Positions 1 through 5,115 of a stretch of DNA of 14,722 bases are shown piece after piece. The stretch covers positions 1 through 14,722 of the forward strand of contig JAHHTV010000017.1 of assembly GCA_020024395.1 (NCBI GenBank). Direction: 5' to 3'. Position numbers and translations under genes: made by a program. The notes beneath the pieces are model-generated. The model saw only the letters and a program-made list of their open reading frames with translations. It did no database searches and was not told the origin of the DNA. Numbering within the stretch: the first letter of the stretch is position 1; each line of letters starts with the position of its first letter. Source of the stretch: Anaerotignum sp. Lineage in GTDB: Bacteria; Bacillota; Clostridia; Lachnospirales; Anaerotignaceae.

Positions 1-150
1 TTCACCTTCGATTTCGCTGCCCAGCAATACTGCAACAACGTCATCTTTCAAATCTTCTTTCAATCTGGTTGCTTCGCCAATAAGTTCCAAACCAACGTTT
101 TGAACTTTACCGCTTCTTTGTTCAACTACTACATAAATACCTTTGCTCAT
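1..150 (-). CDS. etfA: Electron transfer flavoprotein alpha subunit, N-terminal part (cut by window edge)
   Basis: Only the first 50 codons are in the window; the rest lies beyond position 1. The visible protein starts MSKGIYVVVEQRSGKVQNV and continues LELIGEATRLKED, the usual opening of EtfA, with a first beta strand followed by the 'elligeA..La' helix. EtfA carries the C-terminal FAD domain and, with EtfB, passes electrons between an acyl-CoA dehydrogenase and other carriers in the cytoplasm. The start is chosen because an AGGAGG ribosome binding site lies at about 160-165, ten bases upstream of the ATG at 148-150. The gene begins about 30 bp after the etfB stop on the same strand, so the two are almost certainly cotranscribed. 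The identification rests on the short N-terminus plus its position next to etfB. The FAD-binding part, which would show whether the complex bifurcates, cannot be seen. Confidence 0.9.
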   Translation of the reverse strand, partial: MSKGIYVVVEQRSGKVQNVGLELIGEATRLKEDLKDDVVAVLLGSEIEGE

Positions 151-180
151 AGTAGAAGTTCCTCCTTTTTTTGCTTTTTA

Positions 181-972
181 TCAGATGATGAATTTTTCTT
201 CCAATTTGTTTACAATCGCTTCGACTGCTTGTTCTGGTGTCAGGTCTTTCAAAATTGTACCAGCACCTTTTACTTCTTTTGTAAAGGATTTGAATACATT
301 TGTAGGAGAACCTTTCAAACCAATCATATCCAATTCCAAATTATCTTTCAAATCTTCAAAACCTAAAATTTTAATTTCTTTTTGATAAGCATCAAATACG
401 CCGCCTACGGACATATATCTAGGTTCTGCCAATTCAGCGATTGCTGTCAACAAGCAAGGTGTTTTTGCTTTTACGATGTGGTAGCCATCTTCAAACTGTC
501 TTCTAACCACAACATAATCTGCTGCCGCTTCCACAACTTCTTCTACATAAGAAACTTGTGGCAAATGCAATTTTTCTGCAATCTGAGGGCCAACCTGTGC
601 GGTGTCACCGTCGATTGCCTGACGACCTGTGATAATCAAATCATAGTCAATTTTCTGCAATGCTGCTGCCAAAATACCGGAAGTAGCATATGTATCGGAA
701 CCACCAAATTCTCTTGCGGAAACCAAAACAGCTTCATCACAACCCATAGCCAATGCTTCTCTCAAAGCAACATCAGCCTGTGGAGGACCCATGGATACAA
801 CTGTGACTGTACCACCCAGTTGTTCACGGATTTTCAAAGCAGCTTCAATACCTGTTTTGTCATCATGGTTGATAATGGAAGGAACACCATCACGAATGAG
901 TGTGCCTGTTTTAGGGTCAATTTTTACTTCTACGGTATCAGGTACCTGTTTCATACATACGACAATTTTCAT
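181..972 (-). CDS. etfB: Electron transfer flavoprotein beta subunit
   Basis: The 263-residue protein has the normal EtfB length and fold signals. It opens MKIVVCMKQVPDT, has the nucleotide-binding stretch around residues 58-85 (VSMGPPQADVALREALAMG) and the GRQAIDGDTAQVGP motif at 116-129. That motif binds the beta-subunit cofactor, FAD in the bifurcating Etfs of anaerobes and AMP in the classical ones. With EtfA it forms the electron partner of the acyl-CoA dehydrogenase encoded just upstream. In butyrate-producing clostridia the complex oxidises NADH and splits electrons between crotonyl-CoA and ferredoxin; whether this one bifurcates is an inference from family and context. The ATG at 970-972 is preceded by AAGGAG at about 984-989. 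The gene lies 142 bp downstream of bcd, a gap filled by hairpins, and about 30 bp upstream of etfA. Confidence 0.96.
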   Translation of the reverse strand: MKIVVCMKQVPDTVEVKIDPKTGTLIRDGVPSIINHDDKTGIEAALKIREQLGGTVTVVSMGPPQADVALREALAMGCDEAVLVSAREFGGSDTYATSGILAAALQKIDYDLIITGRQAIDGDTAQVGPQIAEKLHLPQVSYVEEVVEAAADYVVVRRQFEDGYHIVKAKTPCLLTAIAELAEPRYMSVGGVFDAYQKEIKILGFEDLKDNLELDMIGLKGSPTNVFKSFTKEVKGAGTILKDLTPEQAVEAIVNKLEEKFII

Positions 973-1008
973 TGTAATATATTCTCCTTTCGATGTTTGA
1001 TTTCAGAC

Positions 1009-1102
1009 ATCGGGACGTTGTCCCAATTTTTCGCAGGGACTTTCCCCCTTGCCGATTTTGCACAATGTAGTATTGTGGGAATATCGGGGACAGTGTCCCC
1101 GA
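1009..1102. repeat. Cluster of three hairpins between bcd and etfB (REP-like intergenic element)
   Basis: Three inverted repeats lie within 94 bp. GGGAC/GTCCC has a 3-nt loop (1012-1024). CACAAT/ATTGTG has a 5-nt loop (1061-1077). TCGGGGAC/GTCCCCGA is a perfect 8-bp stem with a 3-nt loop (1084-1102). The two outer hairpins share the GGGAC...GTCCC core, and the stretch is more GC-rich than the other intergenic DNA here. On the transcribed minus strand the run of T precedes the last hairpin instead of following it, so this is not a normal intrinsic terminator. It may be a REP-like dispersed element or an RNA processing/stability structure within the bcd-etfBA mRNA. The REP assignment is an inference from the shape alone. 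Confidence 0.6.
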
Positions 1103-1114
1103 AAAAAAATCATA

Positions 1115-2257
1115 TTATTTCAATTTCAGCCAGTTTGCAATAACGATTTTTTGTACTTCGGAAGTACCTTCGTAGATTTCTGTGATTTTTGCATCACGCA
1201 TCATTCTTTCGATAGGATATTCTCTTGTATAACCATAACCGCCGTACAACTGTACACATCTTCTTGTTACATCGCTTGCTGTTGTACCAGCCAAATATTT
1301 TGCCATTGCAGACAAATGGCTGAAAGGTCTGTGTGCATCTTTTTCACACGCTGCTTCATATACCAACAATTTTGCAGCTTCCACTTTTGTTGCCATATCA
1401 GCCAATTCAAATTGTGTATTTTGCATTTGACCGATTTTTTTGCCGAACTGTTTTCTTTCCATAACATATTTAATACATTCGTCAATGGCACCTTCTGCAA
1501 TACCCAAAGCCTGAGAAGCAATACCGATACGACCACCATCCAGTGTTTGCATTGCAACTTTGAAGCCTTGTCCTTCTTTGCCCAACAGATTTTCTTTTGG
1601 AATTCTGCAATTTTCAAAAATCAATTCGCAAGTTGCGGAACCACGAATACCCATTTTTCTTTCTTTTTTACCAATTGTAAATCCAGGTGTGTCTTTTTCT
1701 ACGATAAATGCAGAAATACCTCTTGTACCTTTGGATTTATCTGTCATAGCAATGACAACATATGTATCTGCATAGCCTGCATTTGTGATGAATACTTTTG
1801 TACCATTGAGTACATAACAGTCACCATCTAAAACAGCTGTTGTTTGTTGCATAGAAGCATCTGTACCAGCACTAGGTTCTGTCAAACCAAAAGCACCCAG
1901 TTTTTCCCCTTTTGCCAAAGGTACCAGATATTTTTGTTTTTGTTCTTCTGTACCAAACATATAGATAGGAGCTGCACACAAAGATGTATGTGCAGATACA
2001 ACTACTGCTGTGGTTGCACAAACTTTTGCCAGTTCTTCTACTGCCATGGAGTATGCCAGATAGTCACCGCCAGCACCACCATATTCTTTTGGGAACGGAA
2101 TACCCATAAAACCATATCTTGCTAATTTTTCTACAGTTTCCACAGGAAATCTTTCTTCTTCGTCAAGTTCTTCCGCCAAAGGTTTTACTTCGGTTTCTGC
2201 AAATTTTCTGTACAATTCTCTTAATAGTACGTGTTCTTTTGAATAGCCAAACTCCAT
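1115..2257 (-). CDS. bcd: Short-chain acyl-CoA dehydrogenase, butyryl-CoA dehydrogenase type
   Basis: The 380-residue flavoenzyme has the usual family length. It shows the FAD/substrate motif AFGLTEPSAGTDA at 122-134 and the C-terminal signature YGGYGYTREYPIERMMRDA, followed by IYEGTSEVQ. Glu363 in YEGT is at the position of the catalytic base of butyryl-CoA dehydrogenases. The enzyme interconverts a short saturated acyl-CoA and its 2,3-enoyl-CoA, with FAD, using the EtfBA pair encoded downstream. In clostridia the usual physiological direction is reduction of crotonyl-CoA to butyryl-CoA; an acryloyl-CoA or branched-chain acyl-CoA enzyme cannot be excluded. The ATG at 2255-2257 follows a strong AAGGAGG site at 2267-2273. 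It is the first gene of a bcd-etfB-etfA unit and has a sigma-54 promoter upstream. The crt, hbd and thl genes that often accompany bcd are absent upstream; a divergent activator takes that place. Confidence 0.93.
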   Translation of the reverse strand: MEFGYSKEHVLLRELYRKFAETEVKPLAEELDEEERFPVETVEKLARYGFMGIPFPKEYGGAGGDYLAYSMAVEELAKVCATTAVVVSAHTSLCAAPIYMFGTEEQKQKYLVPLAKGEKLGAFGLTEPSAGTDASMQQTTAVLDGDCYVLNGTKVFITNAGYADTYVVIAMTDKSKGTRGISAFIVEKDTPGFTIGKKERKMGIRGSATCELIFENCRIPKENLLGKEGQGFKVAMQTLDGGRIGIASQALGIAEGAIDECIKYVMERKQFGKKIGQMQNTQFELADMATKVEAAKLLVYEAACEKDAHRPFSHLSAMAKYLAGTTASDVTRRCVQLYGGYGYTREYPIERMMRDAKITEIYEGTSEVQKIVIANWLKLK

Positions 2258-2316
2258 AATTTGTTTCCTCCTTAGATAGGCGTTAATTTTGTTATTATTC
2301 TAACAATATAATATAC

Positions 2317-2333
2317 AGCAAAAACCATGCCAA
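2317..2333 (-). promoter_or_regulatory. Sigma-54 (RpoN) -24/-12 promoter of bcd-etfBA
   Basis: Read on the minus strand the site is TTGGCATGGTTTTTGCT. The -24 GG (2331-2330) and -12 GC (2319-2318) are separated by exactly 10 nt. Against the accepted consensus YTGGCACG-N4-TTGCW only one core base differs (CAT for CAC). The predicted start is near 2306, giving an untranslated leader of about 49 nt before the bcd ATG. A sigma-54-type activator gene lies divergently next door, which strongly supports the call. Confidence 0.85.
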
Positions 2334-2383
2334 ACTGAATTTTCTTTATTTTTCGATATTTTTTGTTTATTTTCATGTTTTTT

Positions 2384-2419
2384 TGTTAGAATTTATGTTA
2401 TAATTTTTTTATTCTAACA
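2384..2419. promoter_or_regulatory. Inverted repeat, probable enhancer (UAS) of the divergent activator
   Basis: TGTTAGAAT at 2384-2392 and ATTCTAACA at 2411-2419 form a perfect 9-bp inverted repeat with an 18-nt spacer. The centre lies about 95 bp upstream of the predicted sigma-54 start of bcd, the normal place for an activator enhancer. The same palindrome spans the likely -10 region of the activator gene, so binding could also repress that gene. A third copy of ATTCTAACA lies at 2297-2305, next to the predicted bcd start. That this is the binding site of the adjacent regulator is an inference. Confidence 0.6.
2396..2404 (+). promoter_or_regulatory. Extended -10 promoter of the PAS/sigma-54 activator gene
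   Basis: TGTTATAAT is a perfect extended -10 element (TG-N-TATAAT, hexamer at 2399-2404). No good -35 lies 17 nt upstream, which is common for extended -10 promoters. The start would fall near 2411, inside the downstream arm of the inverted repeat. Confidence 0.5.
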
Positions 2420-2463
2420 CTTTCTCATATTTTTTTCTCACACTTTAGAAAGGTGGTTTTCTT

Positions 2464-3903
2464 ATGCCTTTGACACAGGATTTATTTTTTGCATCACATC
2501 TTGCCTCACAAATGTTAGACCATACAAACGATGGTATCAATGTGGTGGATACCAACGGGGTATTGGTTTATGTCAATAACATTTCGGCAAACTATGTCAA
2601 CCAAACAAGAGAAAATATGATTGGAAAACATATTTCTCATTTTTATCCAGATGCGGTGTTGCTTACGGTGCTAGAAAATCAGCGTCCTGTATTGGACAAA
2701 AAAATCCACTTGGTACCACCCAATAAATATGTGGTCAATTCTTACCCCATATTTTTAGATGGTGTATTTATGGGTGCATATTCCATATTTCAGGACGTGC
2801 AAGAAATTGACCGTCTCAACAGCAAAATCAAACATTTGGAAATGCAAGTGAGCTTATCCAAACCCGAGGCGGATTATCAACATGTTGTTCATATGGGCAC
2901 GATGCAAAACATATACAAACAAGCAAAAAAAATCGTTGGGTCTTTGGGTGGGCCACGCCATTCCATCATCACAGGGGAATCTGGTACAGGCAAAACCATG
3001 CTTGCCAACCTCATATATAACTATGCAAAAGAAATCGGTGTTATTAGTAAAAATGCGCCTTTTATTGAAATTAACTGTGCCCAGTTTACAAACCCCGATA
3101 TTGCCGCTATGGAAATATTCGGCTCTGTGGAAGGTGCATACACTGGTTCCAAAAAACGAAAAGGACTGTTTGAACAAGCAAATGGTGGCATATTATTTTT
3201 GGACGAAGCACATACCATAGAAAATTATCAAAATCTATTATTAAAAGCCATAGAATCTGGTAAAATTCGTCGTATTGGTGACACAAAAGAAATCGACATC
3301 AATGTCATTGTCATTGCAGCTTCCACCAAAAATTTGCATGAAGTATTTTTGCCAGAATTGTACCAACGTCTTGGACAATATGAAATGCATTTGCCTGCAT
3401 TGCGGGAACGTTCTTTAGAAGAAAAAGAAAATTTATTCCGCCATTTTGTCACAAAATATGAAAATGCAGTATGGGAGGCACGCCATATACAATATCATGT
3501 ATTATTCACGCCAGAAGCAAAATATGCCATACTGCACGCAGTATATCCTCGCAATATCCGTCAAATGCGTGATGTCATCAATTATAGCATTGATGCATCT
3601 TCTCCTTTGATTGAAGATATTGGTGAAAAAACGGAAATCACAACGGTTGTGGAAACAAAACATATTCCCTTTGATGTTTCAGAGCATACACCAGCACAAT
3701 CTTCTGCATCACATACTGCTACAGAAAAGCCCACACCAAAAACAAACATCATTACAGAAGAAATTGCAGAACAAATACGCCAAGCATATCAAAAGGGATA
3801 TGGTGCCAGAAAAATAGCACACCATTTGGAAGAAATGGGTTTTTATATTCCATATTATAAAGTTGCTTATTTTCTCAAAAAAGATTGTTCAAGCAAAAAC
3901 TAA
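2464..3903 (+). CDS. Sigma-54-dependent transcriptional activator with PAS sensor domain
   Basis: This 479-residue protein has three parts. Residues about 12-125 form a PAS domain (DGINVVDTNGVLVYVNN ... YSIFQDVQEID), the likely sensor of a small ligand or redox state. Residues about 140-375 are an AAA+ domain with Walker A GESGTGKT (171-178), a GAFTGA-type loop written GAYTGS (224-229), Walker B ILFLDE (243-248), the LYQRL arginine-finger region (about 299-303) and sensor-2 YPRNIRQMRD (361-370). Residues about 430-474 form a DNA-binding helix-turn-helix. Such proteins hydrolyse ATP to open sigma-54 RNA polymerase complexes. There is no receiver domain, so it should not be a two-component regulator. 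The C-terminus lacks the usual Fis-like motif and looks more like a recombinase/resolvase HTH. The start follows AGGTGG at 2451-2456. Its divergence from bcd, next to a sigma-54 promoter, makes bcd-etfBA the likely target. Confidence 0.88.
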   Translation: MPLTQDLFFASHLASQMLDHTNDGINVVDTNGVLVYVNNISANYVNQTRENMIGKHISHFYPDAVLLTVLENQRPVLDKKIHLVPPNKYVVNSYPIFLDGVFMGAYSIFQDVQEIDRLNSKIKHLEMQVSLSKPEADYQHVVHMGTMQNIYKQAKKIVGSLGGPRHSIITGESGTGKTMLANLIYNYAKEIGVISKNAPFIEINCAQFTNPDIAAMEIFGSVEGAYTGSKKRKGLFEQANGGILFLDEAHTIENYQNLLLKAIESGKIRRIGDTKEIDINVIVIAASTKNLHEVFLPELYQRLGQYEMHLPALRERSLEEKENLFRHFVTKYENAVWEARHIQYHVLFTPEAKYAILHAVYPRNIRQMRDVINYSIDASSPLIEDIGEKTEITTVVETKHIPFDVSEHTPAQSSASHTATEKPTPKTNIITEEIAEQIRQAYQKGYGARKIAHHLEEMGFYIPYYKVAYFLKKDCSSKN

Positions 3904-4001
3904 TTGTTTTTTGTCTATATCTGTTTGATTTTGTTATCAAAAAAGTAACACCATTGTCAAAAGCCGTTGTAAAATAATGCTATACAAAGGAGTTTTATAC
4001 A

Positions 4002-4715
4002 ATGGAAAATCATACTGTTTTTTATGAAGGTATTCCCATTGAATACCAATTACAACGAAAAAATATAAAATATATCAATTTACGTGTCAATAAATACGAG
4101 CAAGTGGTGGTTTCTGCCCCAATGCAAGTACCGCTTTCCGAAATTCATGCATTTGTGCAGCAAAAAGCCGCTTGGATTATTGCCCATCTGGCAGAAGTCG
4201 AAAAAATCAAACAATCACAACCATCACCTTTATTATATGATGGCAAAACATTATATTATTTAGGGCAACCCTATACATTGCGATTGTGCCAAGGATTGCC
4301 CCATATTACCATGACAAAAAATAAAATTCGGATACAATGTTATACACAAGACCAGCAAAAATTACGCACCATGTATCTGCAATGGTTGAAAGTACGTGCA
4401 AAACATACATTTTCTACACTCTTAGACGAATTGTTGCCACTGCCTGCCCCATATACTGTGCCGTATCCTACGATACAAATTCGCAATATGAAAAGCATAT
4501 GGGGTAGTTGCAGTATTCATGATACCAAAATTCGGCTAAATTTACAGCTCATCAAAGCAGATACATTATGCATACAGCAAGTACTATTACATGAACTCAT
4601 TCATTTTTTACACCCCAATCACAGCAAAGCATTTTATGATGTACTAAATCAGATAATGCCTGATTGGCAAATACATAAAAAAAGGCTGGAAACACAATAT
4701 CGTGATGGCATTTGA
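4002..4715 (+). CDS. YgjP/DUF45-type putative zinc metallopeptidase
   Basis: The 237-residue protein matches the YgjP-like (DUF45, SprT/M48-related) family. It opens with a beta-rich N-terminus carrying the family pattern 'R k.ik.i.LrV....vvVsaP' (residues about 19-40). It then has the conserved RNMKSIWGSCS at 161-171 and the metal site HELIH at 197-201, followed by HPNH at 204-207. His197, His201 and a downstream His (probably 207) would bind zinc, with Glu198 as catalytic base. There is no signal peptide, so it should be cytoplasmic. The physiological substrate of this family is unknown to me. The ATG follows AAAGGAG at 3986-3992. The gene stands alone, 98 bp after the activator and upstream of the tRNA, and nothing in the context adds to its role. 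A weak A/T hairpin follows at 4724-4749. Confidence 0.88.
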   Translation: MENHTVFYEGIPIEYQLQRKNIKYINLRVNKYEQVVVSAPMQVPLSEIHAFVQQKAAWIIAHLAEVEKIKQSQPSPLLYDGKTLYYLGQPYTLRLCQGLPHITMTKNKIRIQCYTQDQQKLRTMYLQWLKVRAKHTFSTLLDELLPLPAPYTVPYPTIQIRNMKSIWGSCSIHDTKIRLNLQLIKADTLCIQQVLLHELIHFLHPNHSKAFYDVLNQIMPDWQIHKKRLETQYRDGI

Positions 4716-4757
4716 ACCAATTCCATTTTTTTACGATATCAAAAAAATGTTTCTCTA

Positions 4758-4786
4758 TTGACAAACATTTTTGGCTATGGTATACT
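4758..4786 (+). promoter_or_regulatory. Consensus sigma-A promoter of tRNA-fMet
   Basis: A perfect TTGACA -35 (4758-4763) is followed by a 17-nt spacer and TATACT (4781-4786). The bases TGG directly before the -10 add an extended -10 element. The expected start is near 4793, a few bases before the mature tRNA. This is the strongest vegetative promoter in the window, as expected for a stable RNA. Confidence 0.9.
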
Positions 4787-4798
4787 ATCTTTCAACGA

Positions 4799-4872
<74 letters not shown>

Positions 4873-4877
4873 TTTTC

Positions 4878-4907
4878 AAAGACAGAGAATTTTCTCTGTC
4901 TTTTTTT
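4878..4907 (+). terminator. Rho-independent terminator after tRNA-fMet
   Basis: AAAGACAGAGA (4878-4888) pairs with TCTCTGTCTTT (4893-4903) around a 4-nt loop and runs into a T tract (4901-4907). It begins 6 nt after the tRNA. Confidence 0.9.
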
Positions 4908-5060
4908 GTTGTAAACGCAACTTTTTTCCATTCTTTTCCGTCTATTATGCTAAAAGTAGCTATTTTCTTTTTTTATAAACTACGATATACTGATATTATC
5001 CATTACTACCATGTTTTGCAAAAATTTAATGAAAATGCAAAGTTTTTTTGATAGATTTTA

Positions 5061-5069
5061 TGGTATAGT
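5061..5069 (+). promoter_or_regulatory. Probable extended -10 promoter of the SLH protein gene
   Basis: TGGTATAGT (TG-N-TATAGT, hexamer 5064-5069) lies 47 bp before the ATG at 5116. A TTGATA at 5048-5053 is too close to serve as its -35 but would fit TAACAT at 5072-5077 with an 18-nt spacer. The downstream bases share an exact 11-bp string with the next gene's promoter (5071-5081 and 7674-7684). The stretch 4908-5047 is AT-rich and I see nothing further in it. Confidence 0.45.
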
Positions 5070-5115
5070 AATAACATAGTAATATTGTATAAAAATGTAT
5101 AGGAGGTTTAACAAT

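Noticed and set aside
382..1143. Long plus-strand open frame opposite etfB
   Set aside because: It is a Cys/Phe-rich antisense frame covering a well-identified etfB gene and has no ribosome binding site or family motif.
1049..1831. Plus-strand open frame opposite bcd
   Set aside because: Antisense shadow of the bcd gene with abnormal Phe/Cys/His composition.
3924..3941. TTTGAT/ATCAAA hairpin after the activator gene
   Set aside because: Six mostly A-T pairs without a T tract; could arise by chance in AT-rich DNA.
4724..4749. CATTTTTTT...AAAAAAATG hairpin after the metallopeptidase gene as a terminator
   Set aside because: The stem is almost all A-T pairs and has no T tract after it, so it is too weak to call.
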